A stretch of DNA of 64,000 bases, taken from NCBI GenBank assembly GCA_016721905.1, contig JADKHH010000001.1:372001-436000 (forward strand), given 5' to 3'. Numbering within the stretch: the stretch's first letter is position 1; every line of letters starts with the position of its first letter. Under the pieces are notes generated by a model that ran no database searches, had not been told where the DNA came from, and was given only the letters and a program-made list of their open reading frames with translations. Made by a program: the position numbers and the translations under genes. Shown here in pieces: positions 26,557 through 36,237 of this stretch. Source of the stretch: Candidatus Opimibacter skivensis (GTDB lineage Bacteria; Bacteroidota; Bacteroidia; Chitinophagales; Saprospiraceae).

Positions 26557-26587
26557 CAAAGGTAGGGAATGTAAGGGGGATCCCCAA
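26557..26587 (-). promoter_or_regulatory. Bacteroidota-type promoter of the ABC-F gene
   Basis: On the minus strand TTG (26585-26587), a 20-bp spacer and TACCTTTG (26557-26564) match the TTG/TAnnTTTG consensus. The -7 box is 8 bp from the ATG at 26548, so transcription should start at or beside the start codon. Confidence 0.65.
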
Positions 26588-26728
26588 TAAAGGTTCATAA
26601 ACAGGATTGAAAGTGCTGGTTTTCAGCCAGTTGTGACAGCTTGCCCTACATACGCATGCCACAATGTCCTAACTTATTGATTGTTTGATCGTTAGGAGGT
26701 GTTTTAACACTTTTTCAAATTTGATTTC

Positions 26729-27289
26729 TTAATTCAGATTTGGCTGCTCTGGAAGCTGAGCCAAAACACTGTACACGTCCCCTTTATGATGCATGACCTG
26801 ATTCCAAAGCCGGGATGGCTTTGACTTAAAGACATAATTGGCATGTGCTTCGGCGGTAATCCAGGAGCTGGCATCCAATTCCTCAATGAGCTGACCGGGA
26901 GACCAGCCCGAATACCCGACAAAAAACCGGATGTTTTCACTCTTGATCAAGTCCTGTCCGATAAGGAATTTGAGTTTTTCAAATTCGCCGCCCCAGAATA
27001 CACCTGGTGCGATTTCAGTGCTGCCATCCAGTAGCAGCCCGACGTTATGAATATAATGTATGGTGTTGGTGGATACAGGACCACCATAATATGCAGGAGC
27101 TTCAATCTGAGGAAAATCCTCAACCAATTCAGTGATACTCACCGTGAGTGGCTTATTAATGATAAAACCAACCGTGCCTTCATCTTCAGCATGATCTGTC
27201 ACGAGAATGACGGCTCTGCGGAAATTTGAATCCGCCATAAAAGGTTCTGCTACCAGCAGACTCCCGGTATGTACTTCATACTTCATCAT
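26729..27289 (-). CDS. YqgE/AlgH family protein
   Basis: A 186-residue member of the YqgE/AlgH (UPF0301) family, whose biochemical role is unsettled. The N-terminal block GSLLVAEPFMADSNFRRAVILVTDH and the GTVGFIINKPL block are diagnostic, and FVGYSGWSPGQLIEEL follows near residue 118. It follows fabD directly: the fabD TAA is followed at once by this ATG, so the two are co-transcribed and probably coupled. Confidence 0.92.
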   Translation of the reverse strand: MMKYEVHTGSLLVAEPFMADSNFRRAVILVTDHAEDEGTVGFIINKPLTVSITELVEDFPQIEAPAYYGGPVSTNTIHYIHNVGLLLDGSTEIAPGVFWGGEFEKLKFLIGQDLIKSENIRFFVGYSGWSPGQLIEELDASSWITAEAHANYVFKSKPSRLWNQVMHHKGDVYSVLAQLPEQPNLN

Positions 27290-28171
27290 TTATTCAAACG
27301 ATGTAATCGTGGCTTCCTTATCTATTTTCTTTACAAATCCTCCTAATACCTTACTTCCAAATTCTACATACTCCGAAATACCATTCTCTTTCATCGTTTC
27401 GATGGTATTGGTCCACTGAACAGAGGATGTCAACTGATGCAACAGTTTATGCCTGATGGTATCCGGATTGACCGTAGGATCAGCATCTACATTCTGATAT
27501 ACTGGACAGATAGGTGCATGGAAGACTGTTCTGTCAATTGCTTCAGCAAACATATCTCTTGCCGGTGTCATCAGTGGAGAATGAAATGCTCCTCCGACTA
27601 CAAGCATAATGGCGCGTTTAGCACCTGCTTTTTTACATGCTTCTGCTGCCATTTCAACAGAAGCGGTCTCTCCTGAGATCACCACTTGTCCTGGACAGTT
27701 GTAATTAGCTGCAACAACAATACCCGGTGTGTCAAGGCATATCTGCTGCACAACTTTATCATCGAGTCCAAGGATAGCCGCCATGGTACTGTCGGTAATC
27801 TCACAAGCTGCTTGCATCGCAGTGGCCCTGGCAGACACCAATTTCAACCCTGCTTCAAAATCAAGTGCCTTGGCTGCAACGAGGGCAGTCAGTTCACCTA
27901 ACGAATGTCCGGCTACTGTATCGGGCACTCCTGCATCTTTCGATTGGAAAGTGGCATAACTATATACAAAGACTGCAGGTTGAGTCACCTCAGTGCGCTT
28001 CAACTCCTGCTCAGCGCCATGAAACATCAGATCCTTGAGACCATAGCCGAGAATTTCGTCAGCCTGATCAAAGAGATACCTGATGGATGGGACTTGTTCA
28101 TACAAGGCCGATCCCATACCTGTCAGTTGAGATCCTTGTCCCGGAAAAATAAATGCTCGTTTGTTTGCCAT
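27290..28171 (-). CDS. fabD: Malonyl-CoA:ACP transacylase
   Basis: Loads malonyl groups from CoA onto acyl carrier protein for fatty acid synthesis. The 293 residues hold FPGQGSQ at residues 9-15, the nucleophile Ser of AGHSLGE (near 89), and the active-site His in GGAFHSPLM (near 198). The start ATG overlaps the stop of folE (TAATG), and yqgE follows without a gap. Confidence 0.96.
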   Translation of the reverse strand: MANKRAFIFPGQGSQLTGMGSALYEQVPSIRYLFDQADEILGYGLKDLMFHGAEQELKRTEVTQPAVFVYSYATFQSKDAGVPDTVAGHSLGELTALVAAKALDFEAGLKLVSARATAMQAACEITDSTMAAILGLDDKVVQQICLDTPGIVVAANYNCPGQVVISGETASVEMAAEACKKAGAKRAIMLVVGGAFHSPLMTPARDMFAEAIDRTVFHAPICPVYQNVDADPTVNPDTIRHKLLHQLTSSVQWTNTIETMKENGISEYVEFGSKVLGGFVKKIDKEATITSFE

Positions 28172-28770
28172 TAACTTAGATCTGATGATATCAATTGTAA
28201 AAACTCATTACGGGTTTCTACTTTATTAAATTGTCCTGTAAATGCAGAGGTAGTAGTCCTGGAGTTTTGCTTTTGAACGCCACGCATCATCATGCACATA
28301 TGGCGAGCCTCGATCACCACCGCGCATCCAAGTGGCTTAAGGGTCTCATCAATACAATGCAGAATTTCGTGCGTCAGTCTTTCCTGGACTTGCAACCTTC
28401 GTGCAAAAATATCAACCACTCTTGGAATTTTACTCAATCCGACGATATGTCCGTTTGGAATATAGGCTATATGGGCTTTTCCAAAGAAAGGAAGCACATG
28501 ATGCTCACATAAGGAATAGAGCTCAATATCCTTGACAATGACCATCTCGCTGTATTCTTCTGCAAACATAGCTGACATCAGCACCTTCGAAGGATTGAGA
28601 TCGTAACCATGGGTCAGGAATTGAAGAGCCTTAGCAGCCCGTTCCGGTGTTTTGAGCAGGCCCTCCCGCGTTGGGTCTTCCCCTATCAAACGGATCAGTT
28701 CGGCATAATTGGTTTGCATGGCCAGCGTCGATTCCTGGGCATACTGTTCGTCTTTGCTGTATTTTGGCAT
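28171..28770 (-). CDS. folE: GTP cyclohydrolase I
   Basis: Converts GTP to dihydroneopterin triphosphate, the first step of folate and pterin synthesis. In 199 residues the zinc ligands are present as Cys and His of SLCEHHVLPF and Cys in HMCMMMRG; the DPTREGLLKTPERA N-terminal block and HIAYIPNGHIVGLSKIPR are also typical. It is the first gene of a tight folE-fabD-yqgE unit, divergent from the LytS-type kinase. Confidence 0.96.
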   Translation of the reverse strand: MPKYSKDEQYAQESTLAMQTNYAELIRLIGEDPTREGLLKTPERAAKALQFLTHGYDLNPSKVLMSAMFAEEYSEMVIVKDIELYSLCEHHVLPFFGKAHIAYIPNGHIVGLSKIPRVVDIFARRLQVQERLTHEILHCIDETLKPLGCAVVIEARHMCMMMRGVQKQNSRTTTSAFTGQFNKVETRNEFLQLISSDLS

Positions 28771-29017
28771 CGAATGCAGATAAAGTGTGGTAAGATAAAT
28801 GTTTACGTTTCAATTGGGAATAAAAACCTGGTCGAATTTCAACCTAAGGACGTGTCTTTCCACATCTCTTTGCTTAACAATGTGATTCTCCAAAGGTTGA
28901 AAAGTAAGGTGCGGGTTTTAATAAAGTGCAAAAACCTCTTCAAGCCCCAAATGGCCGTGTTTCATCTATTCATTTAGCTCCTTATCTATAAAACTGGCAG
29001 AGAATCAAATGCCTGTC

Positions 29018-29025
29018 TAAATTTG
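29018..29025 (+). promoter_or_regulatory. -7 promoter box of the LytS-type kinase gene
   Basis: TAAATTTG matches TAnnTTTG and ends 4 bp before the GTG start at 29030, so the mRNA would be leaderless. No TTG box is visible at the right spacing. Confidence 0.4.
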
Positions 29026-29029
29026 TACT

Positions 29030-30085
29030 GTGACCAACGTACAAAACCGTAACCGCCTCTTCCGCTTCCTGCAGTTTGTGCAGCGACCCTGGGTGATCCA
29101 TGGCGTTTTTTGGTCATTGGTATTCATGCTGATGTTGATGGCCGGCAATGATAACGGTACTTCGCTGCTCGAAATCACAAGGATCATGATCAACATCGCC
29201 TTCTACATGCTGGTGGTGTACATCAACCTGGGATACCTGATCCCCCGGTTCCTCAATCAGAAGAACTTCATGACCTATGTATTGCTGCTCCTGGCGATGG
29301 TGGCTGTCTTTACCCCCATCAAGGTCATGTTACTCTACATCACCTACGAGGAGGTTGATCCCAGAGAATTCCTGGTCATGAACCAGCATACGATCTTTCT
29401 GCTGCTCTTTACGATTGCAGGAGGATCTACCGTCATCAAGATCATCTCGGACTGGCAGCGTCATCAGCGCGATCGCAAGGATCTGGAAACCCAGCGGATG
29501 CAATCTGAAATCAAATTTCTCAAATCGCAGATTAATCCACATTTCCTTTTCAATACGCTCAACAGTCTCTATGCGCTCACACTGAAGAAATCAGACAAGG
29601 CGCCAGAGATCGTCATCAAGCTCTCTGAGATGATGCGCTATATGCTCTATGAAAGTAATGAGCGTCGGGTTCCATTGCAAAAAGAAGTCAATTATATCCA
29701 GAACTATCTGGCCCTCGAAGCTCTGCGGCAGTCGGGTCATGCCGATATCCGTTTCAATGTAGAAGGCCAGATTACAGATCAAACGATAGCCCCATTGATC
29801 TTTATTCCCTTCCTGGAGAACAGTTTCAAGCACGGCCTCAATCACCAGATCAGTGACGGCTATGTCCATGTCACCATGAAGGTGCTGGACAACAAACTAC
29901 TCCTGCGGATTCTTAACAGCAAGCCGGCTCAATTGCCACAGCCTTCAGAAAAGACAAGTGGTGGAATCGGTCTGGCCAATGTACAACGACGTCTTAACCT
30001 ACTCTACCCTAACCAATACAAACTCGATATCGAGGATAGTGACAAGGAACATATTGTTGAACTTTCTTTAGCTTTAACAGCTTAA
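29030..30085 (+). CDS. LytS/YehU-type sensor histidine kinase
   Basis: A membrane histidine kinase of the His_kinase (PF06580) class. Four hydrophobic helices (about residues 22-38, 48-68, 80-100, 118-135) form a small sensor region. A coiled linker leads to the phosphoacceptor His171 in INPHFLFNTLNSL, and the ATPase part has PFLENSFKHG (N box) and SGGIGLANVQRRL (G box). The start is GTG at 29030; it gives a sensible N-terminus before helix 1. The LytTR regulator follows after 21 bp and is its natural partner. The signal sensed is unknown. Confidence 0.92.
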   Translation: MTNVQNRNRLFRFLQFVQRPWVIHGVFWSLVFMLMLMAGNDNGTSLLEITRIMINIAFYMLVVYINLGYLIPRFLNQKNFMTYVLLLLAMVAVFTPIKVMLLYITYEEVDPREFLVMNQHTIFLLLFTIAGGSTVIKIISDWQRHQRDRKDLETQRMQSEIKFLKSQINPHFLFNTLNSLYALTLKKSDKAPEIVIKLSEMMRYMLYESNERRVPLQKEVNYIQNYLALEALRQSGHADIRFNVEGQITDQTIAPLIFIPFLENSFKHGLNHQISDGYVHVTMKVLDNKLLLRILNSKPAQLPQPSEKTSGGIGLANVQRRLNLLYPNQYKLDIEDSDKEHIVELSLALTA

Positions 30086-30106
30086 CTTTTTAAAATCTAC
30101 CCTACT

Positions 30107-30838
30107 ATGATGAATACACTGATCATCGACGACGAACCATTAGCGCTGGATGTGCTGGAAACGTACATCAGTCAAATGCCTGATCTCAACCTGGTGGGCA
30201 GATGTTCGAATGCACTGGAAGCAAACGAAATGTTGCGGAATAACCAGGTTGACCTTATCTTCCTCGATATCCAGATGCCTCAATTGTCCGGTGTGGATTT
30301 TATAAAGACCCTGACGAATCCTCCGATGTTCATCTTCACCACCGCCTATAGCAATTATGCCGTTGAGGGGTATGAATTGAATGCCATCGACTACCTGCTC
30401 AAGCCGATTTCCCTTGACCGGTTTATGAAAGCAGTCAATAAAGCGACAGAGCAATTTGAATTGCGCAAACGCGAAGAGAATTCAGAAGCTGGAACTCCGG
30501 GAGAGGGCGTTGAATTCTTCTTTGTCAAGGCAGATAAGAAACTCGTCAAGATCAAATATGATGAGATCCTCTACATCGAAGGCTTGAAAGACTATGTGAT
30601 CATCCGCCTTGAACAAGGTCGTGTCGTCACCTTACAAACGATGAAGAGTCTTGAAGACAAACTACCACTCACCAAGTTTAAACGCATACACCGATCCTAT
30701 ATCGTCTCCATAGATAAGATCCATGCTGTAGATGGTACTTCTGTAGATGTCTATGAGAAGGGGCAGATCAAGCAGCTTCCGATCGGTAAGAATTATCGGG
30801 ATGAGATACTGGAGATTGTGAATAGGAATAAGCTTTAG
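30107..30838 (+). CDS. LytTR family response regulator
   Basis: The DNA-binding partner of the kinase upstream. Residues 1-120 are a receiver domain with acidic residues IDDEP, phosphoacceptor Asp54 in FLDIQMP and the DYLLKPIS switch region. Residues about 140-243 are a LytTR DNA-binding domain (ILYIEGLKDYVII, FKRIHRSYIVSI, PIGKNYRDEI). The 243-residue length is standard. Its target is not visible; the gene is followed by a GGGGG-rich repeat cluster. Confidence 0.94.
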   Translation: MMNTLIIDDEPLALDVLETYISQMPDLNLVGRCSNALEANEMLRNNQVDLIFLDIQMPQLSGVDFIKTLTNPPMFIFTTAYSNYAVEGYELNAIDYLLKPISLDRFMKAVNKATEQFELRKREENSEAGTPGEGVEFFFVKADKKLVKIKYDEILYIEGLKDYVIIRLEQGRVVTLQTMKSLEDKLPLTKFKRIHRSYIVSIDKIHAVDGTSVDVYEKGQIKQLPIGKNYRDEILEIVNRNKL

Positions 30839-30840
30839 GA

Positions 30841-31144
30841 TGACCCCCTACCCCCTGAAAGGGGGTGCTGATAATTTTGAATATCCATAAAAATCATCTC
30901 CCCCTTTCAGGGGGCAGGGGGTCAGCGCAATTCATCTCCCCCTTTCAGGTCTATGTGCAGCGCAGATCCCGCCTCGAATGAGCATGCGGGAGCACAGGGA
31001 GTAAAACGAAATCAACTCCCCCTTTCAGGGGGCCGGGGGACAGAAAGATCATCTCCCCTTTCAGGTCCATAGCGTAAATCTCGCCTCGAAAGAGAAGTGG
31101 AGGGCAGGGTGCAGGGAAATCATCCCCTTCCAGGGGCAGGGGGT
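30841..31144. repeat. Cluster of CCCCCTTTCAGGGGG repeats
   Basis: A core hairpin (CCCCC TTTCA GGGGG, then CAGGGGGTCA) occurs about six times: inverted at 30841-30866, then direct at about 30895-30924, 30933-30950, 31013-31042, 31050-31066 and 31118-31144. Spacers differ (GTCTATGTGCAGCGCAGATC and a variant after 31066), so it is a degenerate composite repeat. A shorter cousin (CCCCTGAAGGGGACT) is at 38276. No gene is in this 336-bp gap. Confidence 0.8.
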
Positions 31145-31174
31145 CAAACTGATCAAAAGAGGAAATTAGAAATA

Positions 31175-33651
31175 CTACCTAATCACCGACAGCAACTGTG
31201 TCATCACCCCATGGGTATGATTCACTTGCATGTAATACAGGCCTGCAGGCAATGCAGAGATATCTATCTGGTGGTGCTTCTGATTGATATCATCATAGTT
31301 TCTGATGACTCTGCCTTGAGGATCTACCAGACTTACAGACTTAATAGCTGTTTTACCATTGAGGTGGATATCAACGAAGTCTTGAGCAGGATTTGGATAG
31401 ACAATCAGGTTGTATTGATCCGCTGATGAATTACCACGATCATATGTGAGGATGACTTCATCACCTTCAACATCGTAAAGCGTTCCATCAGATCCCATAG
31501 CAGTTCCAGCATGAAAGAAATAGGAATCTGAATTATTCCGTCATCTTCTTTGAATCCTTCAAAATCATCAGTTATAATAAATGTTATCGTCCCGATTACA
31601 CCAAATCCGCTTGCTCCATTTCCTCCAGCTTTTGCATAACCGGCATCAATCCGACCGGTCCATGGAACTTTACCTAATGAAATGGAAGGAGAACCTTCAG
31701 CCAACCATGAATTCTGATGAAAGGTTACGGTTACGGAAGCAGAGTCCATCATTGCAGGAGGAATATTCACAGAAAACTTCGCTCCCTTCATGTCCAGGAC
31801 AGGGACATTCGCATTTCCAAAAGCAACATCGAGAATAACCACATCCCCTGAATCGAGTGAAAATTGCACAGGAATTAGAGAAAATTGATAAGGCAATTTT
31901 TGCTGCACATCCTTCACAACAACATCATGCGCCCGATAGTAATGCTCATCAATAAGATCAACATCATTTGCAGTTATAGCCCCATCCCCATTAGCATCAA
32001 GATATTGTGTCCCAAGGTTGTTTCCTGAAAAATTCCAGTTATCAGCATGCTGACCAAACCAGGTTTCAGGATTGTTGTAAGAACGAACAGGTCCGGTTTC
32101 ACCCAACCTGTAACCAATCGTCAGGAGGTCACTCATATCGACCTGACCATCAAGATCGGCATCACCCGGCCATACACAATCACGAATACAGGCACATGTC
32201 TCTGCTTCAGGAGCTTCGATAACATTCATATCCACCTTGACCAGATAGCAAAGGTTGGAAGGCTGAATGCAGTAATAATATTCAAAATGATCTGAACCCG
32301 TATACCCTGCTTCAGGTTCATAAACCAACATATTGAAAGCATCAATGGACTCACAAGGCAAATCAATAGTATTCAGTCCTTCATAATTCACCAAAGCCCC
32401 ATGCTGAGGTTCCTGAGTGATAATGTAGGAAAAGTCAGTATAAGCTATAGGATAATCAATGGTAAGGGGAAGATCTTTGTTGTCTGAAACTGGTATGTGA
32501 AAACATTTTCAGGTTCCAGATCAGTCACGTGAATAAATACGGTAGCAGTCTCGCAATAAACTGTGTCTTCAAAGCAAGATGTGTATGTGAATTTGTCTAC
32601 GCCCCGATAACCCGGAAACGGGCTATAGGTGAAAGAACCATTACCTGAGTTCAACAAAGTGCCCTTACCTGGATTCGTATGAGAAGTAAGTTCAAAATCA
32701 AGGAGGTCATTATCCAATACATTGAAACTGACACTCAGTGCAGGTCGGACATAAAACTTATCATCACGGGCCTGAACATTGATAGCTTTTTCGTAGACAG
32801 TGATATAATATTCCCGGCAACCAATCCAGCTAGTCCAACCTTAAAGGTATCATTACCAGTAAATCCTGCATTTGGAGTGTATACCCAGGCAAAAGGGCTT
32901 ATAGAATCAAGCTGACCGTTGGAGGGGCTATTCTCAACCACAAATCCTTCAAAAGGGGTTATTACCTCAAGTGGCTCCTGATTCAGCAGATATTTCTGAA
33001 AGGTAAGTTGATCCTGAAGATTTGGATCCCTCACTAAAACATGAGCAGTTCCTTGTGAACAATTACCTGTTGCATCACAAGCGATATATTGAATCCAGGT
33101 ATCACCCGTAAAATCAGCATCTGGGGTAAACAAAATTGAATCTCCGGTAGCATTGATGGACGCTACACCGGCATTAACGACAGAAACTGAGGATAAATAG
33201 AAAGATCCTGCAGAAGCAGAGTCATTGTGGAGTACATCCAGTGGAACATCAATTCCGCCAAGATCAATAACATATTGGTCTGCATTGTAACCACAATCTC
33301 ATTCCTTACATTGAACCGATACCATTTGGTAACCTGGTGAATTGGAGCTGAAATAGTGTAGTAGGAAACAATGTAGTCAGTAGTGCCCACAGCACCTGGA
33401 AAAGGGGTAAACATCACTTTAACAGTGTTATTTCCACTATTTGAAATCCCTGCTGTACCCAATTGCGAACTTACATCCTGAACTTCGCCAAAAGCGTAAT
33501 CAGTAGAGGCAGCAAACTGATCTGAATAACTAGAACCTGTGCTTTTGAGATTGACAACAATGGGATCAGCTAGTTGCGAGAAGGCCACAGGCAAAGCCAG
33601 GAGTGAAAAAATCACTACCAAAATGGTCTGTATATGGGACAGAATCTTCAT
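31175..33651 (-). pseudogene. Secreted T9SS type A protein with Ig-like and dockerin-like repeats, four frameshifts
   Basis: Five minus-strand frames join into one protein of about 825 residues. A signal peptide (MKILSHIQTI to AFSQ) starts at 33651. Tandem Ig/cadherin-like segments follow (FTPDADFTGDTW, FTYSPFPGYRGVDKF, EPEAGYTGSDHF). Next is a pair of dockerin/EF-hand-like loops, GDADLDGQVDMSDLL and LDANGDGAITANDVDLI, then a cohesin-like beta domain. The end is a type A sorting domain (VYPNPAQDFVDI to LLSVIR). Slips lie near 33290, 32814, 32501 and 31538; each is mended by adding one base to a run of 2-4 equal bases. Either the gene is decaying or the consensus is poor here. The intact form would be a surface or matrix protein. 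Confidence 0.75.
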
Positions 33652-33911
33652 TTTTGGTTCCCGTAGGTTGGACTATGAGTTATAAAAGCGTGTGCAAGAT
33701 ACTAACTTCAAACCGTTGAAGGCAACTTTTGTTGAAAAAATATTGATCTTTCTTCAAGCGGCCAACTAACATGCTGATAAACAATGATTTAATTGCTTGT
33801 AAAATTAATGAAACCAGGTAAATAATGACTTGAATATAGTTTATTACCATATCTTTTGATCACAAAATCAAGTCTTTACAAAATCCAAAAAAATGTATAA
33901 TATTTGTCATT

Positions 33912-35326
33912 ATGCGTGAGGGCAAACTTTATAAGGCTATCGTCCGGCTTAGTGGTCATGAATTAAACAGACTTCATCGTTTTATTCTAAGTCCTTTCTT
34001 TAACCGCAATGATTCCTTAGTTCACCTTTTTGAATGGATTAAAAATGATCTCAAGGAGGAGATGACAAAGCCTTTAGCTAAAGAAGATCTTTGGAGCATC
34101 TGTTTTGGAAAAAAGGAAAAATTTGATGACGGTCGATTTCGAAAACTCCAAAGCGATCTCCTCCGCTTGGTTGAGGAGTTTTACGCACAGGAAGCATTTG
34201 AAGCTAATTCGATTCACAAGGCTAAATATCTACTTGAAGCCATTTATGACCGAAATCTGATTGAACTCCAGCGAGTGCGCTAAAAACAGCCAAACGCTTT
34301 GCAGAAGAGCAAATCCTAAAACCAGCTTCTCACTATTATTACAAATACGAAATTGAGCAACGTACTTTTTTACTGAACAGGTTTCAAACTGAAAGAAGCA
34401 TAAAGTCTAATATTGAGGATATCGCTAAGAATCTTGACCGATTCTACCTGGCTGAAAAATTAAGATATTATTGCACTATCCTCGATCATCAAAATTTGAT
34501 TGAAATCGATTACAAAATGTTGTTTATTGATGAAATAATTGAACATGTAAAATCGAATGATTATAGTGACACACCGCCAATTAAAATATATTATCAAATT
34601 CTGCTTTGCTATAAGGAGCCTGACAATCGTCAACACTTTGACAGCATAAAGGAGCTGATAAAAAAACATATACACATCTTTCCTGAAATTGAAGTTGCAG
34701 AAATTCTTGATTCAGCTTTAAACTATTGTATAAAACAAATGAATCGGTCATTCAGAATTTGTTTTGGAGGCTTTCAATTTATACCAAGAATGGCTACCGC
34801 GTGGATTGCTACTTGTACAGGGCAAGTTAACTCCCTTCCATTTTAAGAACATCGTGTTCGCAGGCCTTCGGTTAAATGAATTTGATTGGGTCGAAAATTT
34901 ATACATGACTACAGCGTCAATCTAGATGAAAAACATAAATTTAATGCTGCACCTTCAATTTGGCTCAGCTCTACTTTTATAAGAAAGAGTATAAAAAAGT
35001 AATTCAGCAATTAAGTCAGGTCGAGTATGATGACATCACTTACAACCTAAATTCTAAAACATTGCTGATGGCCAGTTATTATGAGCTTGATGAAATCGAG
35101 GCTTTAGGTTCTTTATTGGACGCATTCCGCATTTATTTAAATAGAAATAAAGATATTCCTGCAACTAGAAGGAAACACTTATTCAACACTATAGTCTGAT
35201 TCGAAAACTATCTAAGATCAACAAGGAGATACCAAGCAAATTGAAAAACTTACAAACGAAGTTGAGACCACCCAGGGCGTCGTCAGCAAAAACTGGATCC
35301 TTGAAAAGTTAGCTGCTCTGAAATAG
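33912..35326 (+). pseudogene. Unrecognised helical protein, broken by at least six frameshifts
   Basis: The start MREGKLYKAIVRLSGHELNRL opens a frame to 34283. Coding character continues in other frames: KTAKRFAEEQILKPASHYYY (from about 34285), EFVLEAFNLYQEWLP (from about 34745), a segment with HDYSVNLDEKHKF, AQLYFYKKEYKKVIQQLSQ (from 34960), IRKLSKINK and lastly QIEKLTNEVETTQGVV to the stop at 35326. The repaired product would be about 470 residues, rich in Leu, Lys, Tyr and Glu, predicted all-helical and possibly TPR-like, without a signal peptide. I do not know its function. This is the most broken stretch of the window. Confidence 0.6.
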
Positions 35327-35460
35327 GCAAGGAGCAAGGGGCCGCAAAGATCCTGCCATATATCAGGGCTTTAGGGCAAAGTTGGTCATGGATTTGTGTG
35401 AGGGATATTCTTTACATGATTTAGTATTCTTGTCTTATTCCAACACCATATCCGAAAGCG

Positions 35461-35491
35461 TTGTCAACCTTTCACTTTTAGTATACCTTTG
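35461..35491 (+). promoter_or_regulatory. Bacteroidota-type promoter of the TPR lipoprotein gene
   Basis: TTG (35461-35463), a 20-bp spacer and TACCTTTG (35484-35491) match the TTG/TAnnTTTG consensus in sequence and spacing. The ATG at 35513 lies 21 bp further on. Confidence 0.65.
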
Positions 35492-35512
35492 CGACCAAGA
35501 CTTATACCCGAT

Positions 35513-36162
35513 ATGAAGATTCTACCCTATCTATTCCTCCTCTCCCTCTTAACTGCCTGCGGTCCTTCCGTCCAGGAAAAAAAAGTCGCAGTCGATACCG
35601 CCTTCGCAGATTATCAAAAACTACCGGCGGACAGTTCCGCTCCAGAATTACTGACTACCCTGGCTGATTATACCGGCTCTAAGGCCAGTATTGAAGACAA
35701 AACATAACTGCCGATACGGTGCTCAAATACATAGCGAAGAATATGTTCAATGACTCTACCTTCAGGCTGAATGAACCGCGCGCCAACCTCTATATCGACG
35801 CCGTTGAAGCTCCTTTCAAAGCCGAACCCGCGCTGACCAAAGCCCCTGAATACATTCACCATTCCTCTGTGACCGCTCGCACGCTCCTTGATATTCCAAA
35901 GGCTATCGAACTCTATGACTGGATCATTGCCACCTACCCTGCTCATCCCAGAGCTGCTACTTCATTATTCCTAAAGGCTTTTACGTATGACAATGACCTT
36001 AAGGATTTTGACAAAGCCGGTGTGTATTACAAGGATTACCTGGCGAAGTACCCGAATGATGAGTTTTCAGAGTCCGCTAAGTTCCTGCTCGATAATCTCG
36101 GAAAGTCGGAGGAGGAATTGAAGAAAATGCTGGAGGAGAAGGCGAAGGAGAACGTTCAATAA
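35513..36162 (+). pseudogene. TPR-like lipoprotein, one frameshift
   Basis: The signal MKILPYLFLLSLLTAC gives a lipobox LTAC, so the mature protein of about 200 residues is lipid-anchored. The frame slips at AAAA 35699-35702; adding one A joins SIEDKN to ITADTVLKYIAKNMF. The second part (35719-36162) has two TPR-like helical hairpins (AIELYDWIIATYPAHPRAATSLFL, AGVYYKDYLAKYPNDEFSESAKFLL) and a charged C-terminal helix. Such small TPR lipoproteins act in envelope complexes; the partner here is unknown. A short 7-bp repeat (CAGCTTC/GAGCTAC) follows the stop at 36165-36198. Confidence 0.75.
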
Positions 36163-36164
36163 TT

Positions 36165-36198
36165 TTGAGCTGCCAGCTTCGAGCTACCAGCTTCCAGA
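36165..36198 (+). repeat. Short 7-bp repeat after the TPR lipoprotein gene
   Basis: GAGCTGC, CAGCTTC, GAGCTAC, CAGCTTC and a partial unit, i.e. a 14-bp repeat made of two related heptamers. It has the position of the other 3' arrays but lacks the GTRA core. Confidence 0.6.
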
Positions 36199-36237
36199 GT
36201 TGATTAGTAGATAGAAGGAGTCAAACACTAGAATAAA

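Noticed and set aside
26549..26662. 38-residue N-terminal extension of the ABC-F protein
   Set aside because: It crosses a good promoter (26557-26587), is Cys-rich and unlike any ABC-F start; the ATG at 26548 begins at the first ABC strand.
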